DNA from: Chitinibacter tainanensis DSM 15459
Lineage (GTDB): Bacteria > Pseudomonadota > Gammaproteobacteria > Burkholderiales > Chitinibacteraceae
Direction: 5' to 3'
NCBI RefSeq assembly: GCF_000429785.1
Contig: NZ_AUCN01000009.1
Coordinates: 372,001-436,000, forward strand
DNA length: 64,000 nt
The notes under the pieces were generated by a model. The model was not told where the DNA came from, did not search any database, and saw only the letters and a program-made list of their open reading frames with translations. Below are positions 47,037 through 56,586 of the stretch, one piece after another. A program made the translations under genes and the position numbers. Position 1 is the stretch's first letter, and each line of letters starts with the position of its first letter.

Positions 47037-47825
47037 ATGGCTGAGAGTATGGATTTGCAGATTGAAACGCGGGGCCGCGGCCCCGATGTGGTGCTGTTGC
47101 ACGGTTGGGCGATGAATGGCTCGGTGTGGCAGGCGGTGGCGCGTGAGCTGGAAAACGATTTTTGTCTGCATATTGTCGATTTGCCCGGGCATGGCGGCAG
47201 CAAACTAGCCGACGACGCCACGCTGACTTTGCCAGCGATGGTGGATGCCGTCGATGCGGCGTTTCCGTTTCCGGTGCAGGTGGTGGGCTGGTCGCTCGGC
47301 GGCGCGGTGGCAACGCAATGGGCGCTGCAGCAACGCGATAAAGTGCGCTCGCTGACGCTGGTCGCCTCTAGCCCCTGCTTTATGCAACGCCCAGATTGGC
47401 AACCGGCGATGGCGCAAAAAGTGCTCGAGCAATTTGCCGCGAGTTTGCAAGCCGACTGGCAGGGCACGCTGAAACGCTTTATCAGCCTGCAAGCAATGGG
47501 CGACGCCAGCGCACGCGAAGTGACGCGCGAATTGCTCGCCGATTTATTCAAACACGGTGAGCCAAAACTCGCGCATCTGGCTGATGGCCTGAATATCCTG
47601 CGCGATACCGATTTGCGCGCCGAAGTGGTCAAAGTCGATTGCCCGGTGCTGCTGCAATACGGCGATCGCGATACGCTGACGCCGCTGGCGGCGGGCATGT
47701 GGCTGGCCAATGCCCTGCCTCAGGCGCAATTTCGGCTGCATCACAAAGCCGCCCATGCGCCGTTTCTGTCGCACTTGGCAGACTTTGTCGCCACGCAAAA
47801 GCAATTCCTGCTCGACAATCAATAA
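47037..47825 (+). CDS. bioH: Pimeloyl-ACP methyl ester carboxylesterase
   Basis: 262 residues, or 258 if the ATG at 47049 is used. Alpha/beta hydrolase that removes the methyl cap from pimeloyl-ACP methyl ester. VVLLHGWAMNGSVW, nucleophile Ser in GWSLGGAVA, acid in YGDRDTLTP and the His in KAAHAPFLSH make up a full triad, all typical of BioH. The product is the substrate pathway of BioF two genes upstream. bioC, which makes the capped substrate, is not adjacent. Confidence 0.94.
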   Translation: MAESMDLQIETRGRGPDVVLLHGWAMNGSVWQAVARELENDFCLHIVDLPGHGGSKLADDATLTLPAMVDAVDAAFPFPVQVVGWSLGGAVATQWALQQRDKVRSLTLVASSPCFMQRPDWQPAMAQKVLEQFAASLQADWQGTLKRFISLQAMGDASAREVTRELLADLFKHGEPKLAHLADGLNILRDTDLRAEVVKVDCPVLLQYGDRDTLTPLAAGMWLANALPQAQFRLHHKAAHAPFLSHLADFVATQKQFLLDNQ

Positions 47826-47874
47826 GGGTATGTGGCTGTAGCTATTAATTGATATAGTCTACAGCCAGATACCC
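47826..47874. repeat. Long hairpin at the bioH end, with inverted copies of the GTATCTGGCTGYAG motif (copy 3)
   Basis: GGGTATGTGGCTGTAG (47826-47841) and CTACAGCCAGATACCC (47859-47874) pair over 16 positions with one mismatch, around an AT-rich loop. The right arm is an inverted copy of the same motif found at 23629 and 28018. It sits directly after bioH, before cobQ. No T-run follows. Confidence 0.65.
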
Positions 47875-47886
47875 TCTGGAAAAATC

Positions 47887-49362
47887 ATGCCCACGCTGAT
47901 GATTCAAGGCTGCACGTCCGATGCAGGTAAATCGACCTTAACCGCTGCGCTGTGCCGTTTGCTGGTGCGCCGTGGCGTCAAAGTTGCGCCGTTCAAGCCG
48001 CAAAATATGGCGCTCAATTCGGCGGTGACCGAGGATGGTGGCGAGATTGGTCGGGCGCAGGCGGTGCAAGCGGTCGCGTGTGGTTTGGCCGCGCATACCG
48101 ATATGAATCCGGTGCTGCTCAAGCCATCGAGCGATTGCCGCGCGCAGGTGATTATTCAAGGTAAATCCATCGGTAATCTGGATGCGGTGGATTATCACGA
48201 TTACAAAACCACGGCCAAACGCGCGGTGTTTGAATCATGGGGCCGCTTGGCGGCGCAATACGACTGGGTGATCGTCGAAGGCGCGGGAAGCCCGGCCGAA
48301 GTCAATCTGCGCCAAGGCGATATTGCCAATATGGGCTTTGCCGAAGAGGCCGATTGCCCGGTGTGGCTGGTGGCGGATATTGATCGCGGCGGCGTGTTTG
48401 CGCATTTTGTCGGCACGCTGGCCTGCTTGAGCGAGTCGGAGCAGGTGCGGATTAAGGGCTTTATCATCAATCGTTTTCGCGGCGATATTAGTTTGCTGCA
48501 GCCGGGCTGCGATTGGCTGGAAGAAAAAACCGGCAAGCCGGTGCTGGCGGTGGTGCCGTATTTGCATGGACTTGAAATTGCCGCTGAAGACGCGCTACCT
48601 AAAACCGTAGCGAATGCCGACGGTGAGTTTCGTATCGTCATCGCCACCTTGCCGCATATCTCGAACCACACCGATTTCGATCCGCTGCGCCGCTTACCCA
48701 ATGTGCGCTGCGAGTTCGCCAATCCGAATCAGCCCTTGCCCGAATGCGATTTGCTGATTATCCCCGGCAGCAAAAACACGCTGGGCGATTTGGCGCATTT
48801 GTGCGCGCAAGGGTGGGATAAGCAAATCGCGCGGCATTTGCGCTATGGCGGGAAGGTGATTGGTGTGTGCGGTGGGCTGCAAATCTTGGGCGAGACGATT
48901 GCTGACCCACAGGGTATTGAGTCGGGGGCTATGTCCGCCAATGGTTTGGGGCATATACCTATAGCAACCGAATTAGAGGCCGAAAAGCAGTTGCTCAATG
49001 TAGCGGGGCAGCTGCTGGCTAATCAGGCGCCCATCAAAGGCTACGAAATCCACGTTGGCCACTCGACATGGTGTGCTGCAAGCCAGCCCGAATGGCCGCG
49101 TTTTGCTGCGCTGGATGATGGTCGCCAGGATGGTTGGGTGTCGCCCGATGGGCAGATTATCGCCACGTATTTGCATGGCCTCTTTGACGAGCCGGCCGCA
49201 CTGCAATCACTGCTGGCGTGGGCGGGTTACCAGCTGGCGCCCAGCGCAGTGCCCAATGCCCACGTATTGCTCGAGCGAGAAATCGACCGGCTGGCCGATG
49301 CGCTGGATGCCGCGCTTGATTGGTCGCGTGTGGCGCAGGCCGGCTTGGTGCTGGCAGATTAA
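47887..49362 (+). CDS. cobQ: Cobyric acid synthase
   Basis: 491 residues, full length. CobQ amidates four side chains of adenosyl-cobyrinic acid a,c-diamide with glutamine. The N-terminal P-loop domain ([41 protein letters not shown]) is of the BioD/CobQ superfamily; the C-terminal glutaminase has the catalytic Cys in [12 protein letters not shown] and EIHVGHS. No other cobalamin gene and no cobalamin riboswitch are visible. It follows bioH by 61 bases that hold the long hairpin. Confidence 0.96.
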   Translation: MPTLMIQGCTSDAGKSTLTAALCRLLVRRGVKVAPFKPQNMALNSAVTEDGGEIGRAQAVQAVACGLAAHTDMNPVLLKPSSDCRAQVIIQGKSIGNLDAVDYHDYKTTAKRAVFESWGRLAAQYDWVIVEGAGSPAEVNLRQGDIANMGFAEEADCPVWLVADIDRGGVFAHFVGTLACLSESEQVRIKGFIINRFRGDISLLQPGCDWLEEKTGKPVLAVVPYLHGLEIAAEDALPKTVANADGEFRIVIATLPHISNHTDFDPLRRLPNVRCEFANPNQPLPECDLLIIPGSKNTLGDLAHLCAQGWDKQIARHLRYGGKVIGVCGGLQILGETIADPQGIESGAMSANGLGHIPIATELEAEKQLLNVAGQLLANQAPIKGYEIHVGHSTWCAASQPEWPRFAALDDGRQDGWVSPDGQIIATYLHGLFDEPAALQSLLAWAGYQLAPSAVPNAHVLLEREIDRLADALDAALDWSRVAQAGLVLAD

Positions 49363-49380
49363 GCCAAGCAAGGCGCAATA

Positions 49381-49406
49381 AAAAACGGCCATTAAGGCCG
49401 TTTTTT
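49381..49406. terminator. Bidirectional terminator between cobQ and the PII gene
   Basis: AAAAACGGCC-ATTAA-GGCCGTTTTTT, a perfect stem with A- and T-runs on both sides, between the convergent genes. Confidence 0.95.
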
Positions 49407-49426
49407 ATTGCCAGCCAGCGGCGAGA

Positions 49427-49792
<366 letters not shown>

Positions 49793-49898
49793 TTAGGGTT
49801 ATCCGCGAGTATAAACGAGGCCTGACGCGCTTTGCCATGCGCACTTGCGTCAAGCGCAGCATTACCGCGACTCATGGAAAGATTTTTAACGCTATTGA

Positions 49899-49927
49899 TT
49901 GTTTTTTTGCCAAGCATGCTCTATAGT
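49899..49927 (+). promoter_or_regulatory. Promoter of tRNA-Leu(TAG) and possibly tig
   Basis: TTGTTT (49899-49904), 17 bases, TATAGT (49922-49927), 46 bases before the tRNA. Confidence 0.55.
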
Positions 49928-49973
49928 GCGCACCTAGACATTTCAGTCGTTATTATCTGTAACGGCTTAAAAA

Positions 49974-50058
49974 GCGAGCGTGGCGAAATTGGTAGACGCA
50001 CTGGATTTAGGTTCCAGCGCCGCAAGGTGTGAGAGTTCGAGTCTCTCCGCTCGCACCA
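49974..50058 (+). tRNA. tRNA-Leu (anticodon TAG)
   Basis: An 85-base class II tRNA with encoded CCA: acceptor GCGAGCG / CGCTCGC, anticodon loop TTTAGGT on a CTGGA/TCCAG stem, variable arm CGCCGCAAGGTG. tig follows 80 bases later without a clear terminator. Confidence 0.97.
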
Positions 50059-50138
50059 TCGAATTCTTTTCAAATTAAAGTTACATCCAAGTCTATGCCG
50101 GGTGGTTCCATCCGGAGCACCTGTGAGGATTACTGGTC

Positions 50139-51440
50139 ATGCAAGCACAACTGGAAACTCTGAGCACGCTAGAGCGTCGCCTGTCTATTTCAGTACCACG
50201 CGACGAAATCAGCAAACAAGTTGACGCCCGCCTCAAGCGCGTTGCTAAAACTGCCAAGATCGACGGCTTCCGTCCAGGCAAAGCACCGCTGAAAGTGGTT
50301 TTCCAGAATTACGGTTTCCGTATTCAGGAAGAAGTGCTGGGTGAAACCGTTGAGCGTTCATTTGGTCAAGCCGTGGTTGAGCAAAACCTGCAAGTAGCAG
50401 GCTACCCACGCTTCGAGCCTAAAGAGGGCACTGAAGGCGGCGATTTCGAATTCGTAGCGACTTTCGAAGTATATCCAGAAGTGAAGCTGGGGGATTTGAG
50501 CGGTGTTGAGCTGCAAAAGCCAACCCTGACTGTGAGCGATGCTGAAGTCGACAAAACCGTTGATATCCTGCGTAGCCAACGTACCCGTTACGAGCGCGTA
50601 GAGCGTGCTGCTGCTGAAGGTGATCGCGTAATCATCGACTTCAAAGGCGCGATTGATGGCGTTGAGTTTGCTGGCGGTGCCGCTGAAAACTATGCCTTCC
50701 TGATCGGTAAAGGTCAGATGCTGCCAGAATTCGAAGCTGGTGTAGTGGGCATGAAAGAAGGCGAGAGCAAAGACGTTACTGTGAACTTCCCAGCGGAATA
50801 CCACGGTAAAGATGTAGCTGGTAAAACAGCAGTATTTGCCATCACGGTGAAAAACGTGGCTGCGGCCCAACTGCCAGAAGTAGATGCTGAATTTGCGAAG
50901 AGCCTGGGCATTGCTGATGGCGATGTGGCTAAAATGCGCGAAGAAGTGAAAGCCAATCTGGAGCGTGAAGTACGTTTCCGTCTGAAAGCCCGCGTGAAAG
51001 AAACAGCGCTGAGTGCCGTGATTGATGCGACGCCAATCGAATTGCCAAAATCACTGGTATCAATGGAGATCGGCCGTCTGGTTGAAGGTGCGCAAGCGGA
51101 TATGCAAGCGCGCGGCATCGATCCAAAAATGGTGCCATTCAACCCAGCTTTGTTTGAAGCCCAAGCTAAACGCCGCGTGCATCTTGGCCTGACTCTGTCT
51201 GAGCTGGTGAAAGCTGAAAAGCTGGAAGCTAAGCCAGAGCAAGTGAAAGCCATCGTTGAAGATCTGGCGCAAAACTACGAAGATCCATCTGAAGTGGTGG
51301 CTTGGTACTACGCGAGCCCAGAGCGTCTGGCTGCACCAACCAATATGGCGCTGGAAGACAACGTAGTTGACTTCGTGCTTTCAAAAGCCAAAGTTACAGA
51401 GCAAGCAATTGCATTTGACGAGTTGATGGGTCAGCAATAA
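50139..51440 (+). CDS. tig: Trigger factor
   Basis: 433 residues. Ribosome-bound chaperone and peptidyl-prolyl isomerase. The ribosome-docking signature appears as FRPGKAPLKVV near residue 45, the FKBP-type domain (about 150-245) has GDRVIIDFKGAIDGVEFAGG, and the helical C-domain ends the chain. It opens the protein quality control block tig-clpP-clpX-lon. Codons here are markedly more biased to highly expressed type (GAA, GTA, GCT) than in neighbouring accessory genes. Confidence 0.98.
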   Translation: MQAQLETLSTLERRLSISVPRDEISKQVDARLKRVAKTAKIDGFRPGKAPLKVVFQNYGFRIQEEVLGETVERSFGQAVVEQNLQVAGYPRFEPKEGTEGGDFEFVATFEVYPEVKLGDLSGVELQKPTLTVSDAEVDKTVDILRSQRTRYERVERAAAEGDRVIIDFKGAIDGVEFAGGAAENYAFLIGKGQMLPEFEAGVVGMKEGESKDVTVNFPAEYHGKDVAGKTAVFAITVKNVAAAQLPEVDAEFAKSLGIADGDVAKMREEVKANLEREVRFRLKARVKETALSAVIDATPIELPKSLVSMEIGRLVEGAQADMQARGIDPKMVPFNPALFEAQAKRRVHLGLTLSELVKAEKLEAKPEQVKAIVEDLAQNYEDPSEVVAWYYASPERLAAPTNMALEDNVVDFVLSKAKVTEQAIAFDELMGQQ

Positions 51441-51477
51441 GCTTGATCTTTCTGTCTAGTCTGTGGAGATGTCATTG

Positions 51478-52098
51478 ATGGATTTTGATCCGCACAATAT
51501 TGGCTTGGTGCCGATGGTCGTGGAACAAAGCGGCCGAGGTGAGCGCGCCTACGATATCTATTCGCGTTTGCTCAAAGAGCGGGTGATCTTTTTGGTGGGC
51601 CCGGTCAATGATCAGATGGCGAATCTGATCGTGGCACAGCTGCTGTTCCTCGAGTCAGAAAATCCAGACAAGGACATCTCGCTCTATATCAATTCGCCAG
51701 GTGGCTCGGTAACCGCCGGGATGGCCATTTACGACACCATGAAGTTCATCAAGCCTGATGTTTCGACTTTGTGTGTGGGTATGGCGGCCTCGATGGGCGC
51801 ATTCTTGCTGTCGGGTGGTGCAAAGGGTAAGCGTTTCTCGCTGCCTAATTCTCGAATCATGATTCACCAGCCACTGATTGGTGGTTTGGCAGGGCAAGCT
51901 TCCGATATCGAGATTCATGCCCGTGAATTGCTGAAGACCAAACGGACTTTGAATGAATTGCTGGCTGAGCATACCGGCCAGAATCTCGAAACGATCGAGC
52001 GCGATACGGATCGAGATAACTTCATGAATGCTGAAGAAGCCAAAGCCTACGGCCTCGTGGATCAGGTACTGGTTTCACGAGCCGCGCTGGCAGGTTAA
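51478..52098 (+). CDS. clpP: ATP-dependent Clp protease proteolytic subunit
   Basis: 206 residues from the ATG at 51478, nine bases after GGAG; earlier in-frame starts touch that site. Serine peptidase of the ClpXP/ClpAP machine. Catalytic Ser in [11 protein letters not shown], His in [10 protein letters not shown], and Asp in the later DRDNFM region. Lies 37 bases after tig and is followed by a hairpin that may reduce read-through into clpX. Confidence 0.98.
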   Translation: MDFDPHNIGLVPMVVEQSGRGERAYDIYSRLLKERVIFLVGPVNDQMANLIVAQLLFLESENPDKDISLYINSPGGSVTAGMAIYDTMKFIKPDVSTLCVGMAASMGAFLLSGGAKGKRFSLPNSRIMIHQPLIGGLAGQASDIEIHARELLKTKRTLNELLAEHTGQNLETIERDTDRDNFMNAEEAKAYGLVDQVLVSRAALAG

Positions 52099-52115
52099 CC
52101 AGTAAGTCAGACCCT

Positions 52116-52146
52116 AAAAGGCCGCCAGCACCCCTGGCGGCTTTTG
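52116..52146 (+). terminator. Terminator-like hairpin between clpP and clpX
   Basis: GCCGCCAG and CTGGCGGC stem followed by TTTTGTTT. It could partly uncouple clpX from clpP. Confidence 0.75.
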
Positions 52147-52181
52147 TTTCTCTGAATGAATTAACGCGGAATTGGCTGTCT

Positions 52182-53450
52182 ATGTCAGATAAATCCAACG
52201 ATAAACTCCTGTATTGCTCGTTCTGCGGCAAAAGCCAGCATGAAGTGCAAAAACTGATCGCCGGCCCACAAGTTTTTATCTGCAACGAGTGTATCGAGCT
52301 TTGCACGGATGTAATCCGCGAAGAAGCTGCGCAGGTGACCGAGCTTGAGCCAACCACGCCAAATGGCAAACGTTTGCCACTGCCGACCGAAATTCGCGAT
52401 GTGCTCGATCAGTATGTGGTCGGCCAAGAGCGCGCCAAGAAAATCCTCGCCGTGGCGGTGTATAACCACTACAAACGCCTTTCAACCAAAGGGGTTGCCG
52501 GTGATGAAGTGGAGCTGGCCAAATCCAATATTCTGCTGATTGGCCCAACTGGCTCAGGTAAAACCCTGCTGGCGCAGACCCTGGCTAAAACGCTGGATGT
52601 GCCGTTTGTGATTGCCGATGCCACTACGCTCACCGAAGCGGGCTATGTGGGTGAGGACGTTGAGCACATCATCGCCAAACTGTTGGCGCAATGCGATTAC
52701 GACGTTGAGAAAGCGCAGCGCGGCATCGTTTATCTGGATGAAGTCGACAAAATTGCCCGCAAATCAGAAAACCCATCGATCACCCGCGATGTATCTGGTG
52801 AGGGCGTGCAGCAGGCCTTGCTGAAGCTCGTTGAAGGTACTGTCGCTTCGGTGCCGCCACATGGTGGCCGCAAGCATCCGAATCAGGATATGCCAAAGGT
52901 GGATACCACCAATATCTTGTTCATTTGTGGCGGTGCGTTTGAAGGACTGGACAAGATCATTCGCAATCGCTCGGTGAAGGGCGGTATTGGTTTTGGGGCT
53001 GAGGTAAATAGCAAGGACGATAGCAAATCAATTGGTGCACTGCTGCACGAAGTGGAGCCCGATGATCTGATTCGCTTTGGTTTGATTCCTGAGTTTGTTG
53101 GTCGTCTGCCAGTAGTGGCCACCTTGGCCGAGCTCGATGAAGCTGCACTGATTTCAATTCTGACTGAGCCGAAAAATGCCCTGATCAAACAGTACCAAAA
53201 ACTGTTCGCGATGGAAGAAGTCGAGCTGGATATCGGCGCTGAAGCCTTGCTTGCCATTGCCCGCAAGGCGATGGAGCGTAAAACCGGAGCGCGCGGCTTG
53301 CGCTCGATTGTCGAGCAAACGCTCTTGGATACCATGTTTGAGCTGCCGGCGATGGAAGGTGTAGCTAAAGTGGTAGTTACCCCGGAAGTGATTGCTGGAA
53401 AAGCCCAGCCTGAATACGTGCCGGTTGCGGCTGATTCTGCTGCAGTTTAA
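52182..53450 (+). CDS. clpX: Clp protease ATP-binding subunit ClpX
   Basis: 422 residues. AAA+ unfoldase that feeds ClpP. The N-terminal zinc finger has [11 protein letters not shown] and ICNECIELC; Walker A is [12 protein letters not shown] and Walker [13 protein letters not shown]. The ClpP-docking loop IGFGAEV is present. Starts 83 bases after clpP. Confidence 0.98.
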   Translation: MSDKSNDKLLYCSFCGKSQHEVQKLIAGPQVFICNECIELCTDVIREEAAQVTELEPTTPNGKRLPLPTEIRDVLDQYVVGQERAKKILAVAVYNHYKRLSTKGVAGDEVELAKSNILLIGPTGSGKTLLAQTLAKTLDVPFVIADATTLTEAGYVGEDVEHIIAKLLAQCDYDVEKAQRGIVYLDEVDKIARKSENPSITRDVSGEGVQQALLKLVEGTVASVPPHGGRKHPNQDMPKVDTTNILFICGGAFEGLDKIIRNRSVKGGIGFGAEVNSKDDSKSIGALLHEVEPDDLIRFGLIPEFVGRLPVVATLAELDEAALISILTEPKNALIKQYQKLFAMEEVELDIGAEALLAIARKAMERKTGARGLRSIVEQTLLDTMFELPAMEGVAKVVVTPEVIAGKAQPEYVPVAADSAAV

Positions 53451-53462
53451 TTCCTAAGCTAG

Positions 53463-53495
53463 ACACCCAGCCTGTGCATGCATCAGGCTGGGTGT
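53463..53495 (+). terminator. Terminator-like hairpin after clpX
   Basis: ACACCCAGCCTG and CAGGCTGGGTGT form a perfect 12-base stem 12 bases after the stop; the tail is ATCTATTTTG, a weak T-run. Confidence 0.75.
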
Positions 53496-53513
53496 ATCTA
53501 TTTTGTGGCGGGT

Positions 53514-53543
53514 GATTGAATAAACGCCCAAGAAGCCACATAT
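53514..53543 (+). promoter_or_regulatory. Candidate sigma-32 heat-shock promoter of lon
   Basis: GATTGAA (53514-53520), 15 bases, CCACATAT (53536-53543), close to the CTTGAA / CCCCATNT consensus (seven of eight in the -10). lon starts 33 bases later. Confidence 0.4.
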
Positions 53544-53575
53544 TGAGTCTTATATCCCTGACTAGGTCATAAAAC

Positions 53576-55990
53576 ATGTCCGAGCATTCATTACTGCCTT
53601 CAGAAACGACTTCATTCCCTGTGTTGCCTTTGCGGGATGTGGTGGTGTTTCCGCATATGGTGATTCCACTGTTTGTGGGACGCCCCAAATCGATCAAGGC
53701 ACTCGAAGCTGCCATGGATTCTGGTAAGCATATTCTGTTGGTGGCACAGAAAAACGCCGCCAAAGACGAGCCAACCTTTGCGGACGTTTATCCGATTGGT
53801 ACCGTCGCCACGGTATTGCAATTGCTTAAGCTGCCAGATGGTACGGTGAAAGTGCTGGTTGAAGGGGTGCAGCGTGCCAAAGTGCTGGAGCTGGTTGACG
53901 ACGACGGCTATTACCGCGTGGTGGCGATTCCGCAAGAGCCAGCTGCAGAAGACAGCAATGAAACCGAGGCCATGCGCCGCACCTTGCTGGGGCAATTCGA
54001 TCAATACGTCAAACTGAATAAAAAAATCCCGCCTGAGATTTTGTCATCGTTGGCTGGGATTGATACCGCGGGCCGTTTGGCCGATACCGTCGCTGCACAT
54101 TTGCCCCTTAGGCTGGAGCAAAAGCAAGCCGTGCTGGAGATGGAAGATGTTGCCGAACGCATGGATCATCTGCTGAAGCAACTCGAAGCTGAGCTGGATA
54201 TTCTGCAGGTGGAAAAACGCATCCGTGGGCGAGTCAAACGCCAGATGGAGAAAAGCCAGCGCGAGTATTACCTCAATGAGCAGGTCAAGGCCATTCAGAA
54301 AGAGCTGGGTGAGCTTGATGAGAGCGCGGATCTGGATGAGCTGGAAAAACGCATCAAAGCCGCGGGTATGAGCAAAGAAGCGCGCGAAAAGACTGAAGGC
54401 GAGTTGAAAAAACTGCGCATGATGTCGCCTATGTCGGCTGAAGCGACGGTGGTGCGCAATTACATCGATACCATTCTGGCATTGCCTTGGAAGAAAAAAA
54501 CCAAGATCAGCAAAGACCTGACCGAAGCTGAAACCGTGCTGGATGCAGATCACTATGGTCTGGAAAAAGTAAAAGAGCGCATTGTTGAGTATCTGGCGGT
54601 ACAGACCCGCGTTGAAAAGCTTAAAGGTCCGATACTGTGCTTGGTTGGGCCACCAGGGGTGGGGAAAACCTCGCTGGGGGAGAGCATCGCGCGCTCGACA
54701 AACCGTAAATTCGTGCGTATGGCGCTGGGTGGGGTACGAGATGAAGCGGAAATCCGCGGGCATCGTCGCACTTACATTGGCTCTATGCCCGGCAAAATTT
54801 TGCAAAGCATGACCAAGGTGGGCGTGAAAAACCCGCTGTTCTTGCTGGATGAGGTGGACAAACTGGGTAGTGATTTCCGTGGTGACCCATCTGCGGCGCT
54901 ATTGGAAGTATTGGACCCTGAGCAAAACCATTCGTTTAGCGACCACTACCTCGAGGTTGATTATGACCTCTCGGATGTGATGTTTGTTGCCACCGCCAAT
55001 TCGCTCAATATCCCGGCTCCGCTGCTGGATCGGATGGAAATCATCCGTCTTTCGGGTTACACCGAGGATGAAAAAGTGAACATCGCGCTGAAGTACCTGG
55101 TGCCCAAGCAGATGAAGAATAACGGCGTGAAAGAGGGCGAACTGCAGATTAGTGAATCGGCCGTGCGCGACATTATCCGCTATTACACTCGTGAAGCCGG
55201 TGTGCGTAGCTTGGATCGTGAAGTAGCCAAGATTTGTCGTAAGGTAGTAACGGCTTTGCTACTGAAGCCAAGCGACAAAAAGATCGTGGTGAATGCCAAA
55301 AACCTGGAGAAATACCTAGGCGTGCGGCGTTTTGACTTTGGGATGGCCGAACAGCAAAACCAAATCGGTCAGGTGACGGGCTTGGCCTGGACTGAGGTCG
55401 GTGGTGAATTGCTCACGATCGAGACGGTGAAATTGCCGGGCAAAGGCAAGATGATCCAAACCGGTAAGCTCGGTGATGTGATGCAGGAATCGATCCAGGC
55501 TGCACTCTCGGTCGTGCGTTCACGAGCGGTAAGCTTGGGGATTGATCCCGAGTTCTACCAGAAAAATGATATGCATATCCACTTGCCTGAAGGCGCTACA
55601 CCAAAAGATGGCCCATCGGCGGGTATAGCCATCGCGACGGCGCTGACATCGGTGTTGACGGGTATACCCGTGCGTTGTGATGTGGCCATGACCGGTGAAA
55701 TTACGCTGCGCGGCGAGGTATTGCCTATCGGTGGCCTAAAGGAAAAACTGCTGGCAGCGCACCGTGGTGGCATCAAACACGTGCTGATTCCGGATGGAAA
55801 TGCCAAAGACCTGAGTGAAATCCCTGATAACGTGAAACGAGGGCTTGCTATTCACCCCGTCAAGTGGTTTGATGAGGTGCTCAGCTATGCGCTGGAGCGA
55901 CTGCCAGAAGCAGCGCCAGCCAGTACTGCCGGGGAAGAATCCTTGCCGGTAGCAAGCGTTGATACAAACCAACACAGCGTCAAGCATTGA
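53576..55990 (+). CDS. lon: ATP-dependent protease Lon
   Basis: 804 residues, full length. N-terminal substrate domain, AAA+ module with Walker [14 protein letters not shown] and [13 protein letters not shown], and a C-terminal protease domain with the catalytic Ser in [13 protein letters not shown] and Lys in [15 protein letters not shown]. Degrades misfolded and some regulatory proteins. The C-terminal tail after residue 775 is poorly conserved. A candidate heat-shock promoter lies upstream and hupB downstream. Confidence 0.98.
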   Translation: MSEHSLLPSETTSFPVLPLRDVVVFPHMVIPLFVGRPKSIKALEAAMDSGKHILLVAQKNAAKDEPTFADVYPIGTVATVLQLLKLPDGTVKVLVEGVQRAKVLELVDDDGYYRVVAIPQEPAAEDSNETEAMRRTLLGQFDQYVKLNKKIPPEILSSLAGIDTAGRLADTVAAHLPLRLEQKQAVLEMEDVAERMDHLLKQLEAELDILQVEKRIRGRVKRQMEKSQREYYLNEQVKAIQKELGELDESADLDELEKRIKAAGMSKEAREKTEGELKKLRMMSPMSAEATVVRNYIDTILALPWKKKTKISKDLTEAETVLDADHYGLEKVKERIVEYLAVQTRVEKLKGPILCLVGPPGVGKTSLGESIARSTNRKFVRMALGGVRDEAEIRGHRRTYIGSMPGKILQSMTKVGVKNPLFLLDEVDKLGSDFRGDPSAALLEVLDPEQNHSFSDHYLEVDYDLSDVMFVATANSLNIPAPLLDRMEIIRLSGYTEDEKVNIALKYLVPKQMKNNGVKEGELQISESAVRDIIRYYTREAGVRSLDREVAKICRKVVTALLLKPSDKKIVVNAKNLEKYLGVRRFDFGMAEQQNQIGQVTGLAWTEVGGELLTIETVKLPGKGKMIQTGKLGDVMQESIQAALSVVRSRAVSLGIDPEFYQKNDMHIHLPEGATPKDGPSAGIAIATALTSVLTGIPVRCDVAMTGEITLRGEVLPIGGLKEKLLAAHRGGIKHVLIPDGNAKDLSEIPDNVKRGLAIHPVKWFDEVLSYALERLPEAAPASTAGEESLPVASVDTNQHSVKH

Positions 55991-56020
55991 TTGACACTGA
56001 TTTTGCGGTCTTGATATAAA
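55991..56020 (+). promoter_or_regulatory. Promoter of hupB
   Basis: Perfect TTGACA (55991-55996), 18 bases, TATAAA (56015-56020), directly after the lon stop. The gene starts 55 bases later. Confidence 0.75.
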
Positions 56021-56074
56021 CATTAAGCAATCTACCAACCGGATTGGTCTAATCAAAATTGAAAGGGGATGTAA

Positions 56075-56347
56075 GTGAATAAATCGGAACTCATCGACGC
56101 AATCGCTGAATCAGCTGGCCTGTCAAAAGCCGCAGCTGGTAAAGCGCTGGATGCAACCGTAGAAGCGATCTCCAACGCGCTCAAAAGTGGTCAAGAAGTG
56201 ACGCTGGTTGGTTTTGGTTCTTTCTATGTATCAGAGCGCGAAGAGCGCACTGGTCGTAACCCACGCACTGGCGAATCAATCAAGATCGCTGCGGCGAAAC
56301 AGCCAAAATTCCGCGCTGGTAAATCACTGAAAGACGCGGTGCAGTAA
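56075..56347 (+). CDS. hupB: DNA-binding protein HU-beta
   Basis: 90 residues from a GTG start with GGGG AT upstream. Nucleoid protein: [36 protein letters not shown], and the DNA-contacting [14 protein letters not shown] arm. It is in its standard place after lon, with tRNA-Asp 39 bases later, which may be read from the same transcript. Confidence 0.97.
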   Translation: MNKSELIDAIAESAGLSKAAAGKALDATVEAISNALKSGQEVTLVGFGSFYVSEREERTGRNPRTGESIKIAAAKQPKFRAGKSLKDAVQ

Positions 56348-56386
56348 TTTTGTAGTCTGCAGTCGTCACAATGACAGACTCGCCAA

Positions 56387-56463
56387 GGAGTGGTAGTTCA
56401 GTTGGTTAGAATACCGGCCTGTCACGCCGGGGGTCGCGGGTTCGAGCCCCGTCCACTCCGCCA
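56387..56463 (+). tRNA. tRNA-Asp (anticodon GTC)
   Basis: A 77-base cloverleaf with encoded CCA: GGAGTGG / CCACTCC acceptor, anticodon GTC in the CCTGTCACG arm, TTCGAGC T-loop. No clear promoter of its own. Confidence 0.97.
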
Positions 56464-56470
56464 AAGCTTT

Positions 56471-56498
56471 AGGGCAAACACACTGTGTTTGCCCTTTT
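56471..56498 (+). terminator. Terminator of hupB-tRNA-Asp
   Basis: AGGGCAAACA and TGTTTGCCCT form a ten-base stem followed by TTTTG, eight bases after the tRNA. Confidence 0.88.
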
Positions 56499-56586
56499 GT
56501 TTTCCTGCCAATCATTGCTTCTCTTACAGACAGGCTGCAAGCAATCTGGCATGATATGCCGCATGTAAAGCAGGAGTCGGTCTTCC

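Noticed and set aside
47826-47886. A possible cobalamin riboswitch before cobQ
   Set aside because: The gap of 61 bases is too short and holds only a simple hairpin without B12-box sequence.
54044-54805. A 253-codon minus-strand frame
   Set aside because: Antisense to the core of lon; no ribosome site and shadow-like composition.
55621-55672. GGGTATA/TATACCC words that recur through the window (for example 15692, 28829, 41345, 55624, 55661)
   Set aside because: A rough count is close to what base composition predicts for a seven-base word on both strands, so I see no support for an uptake or segregation signal.
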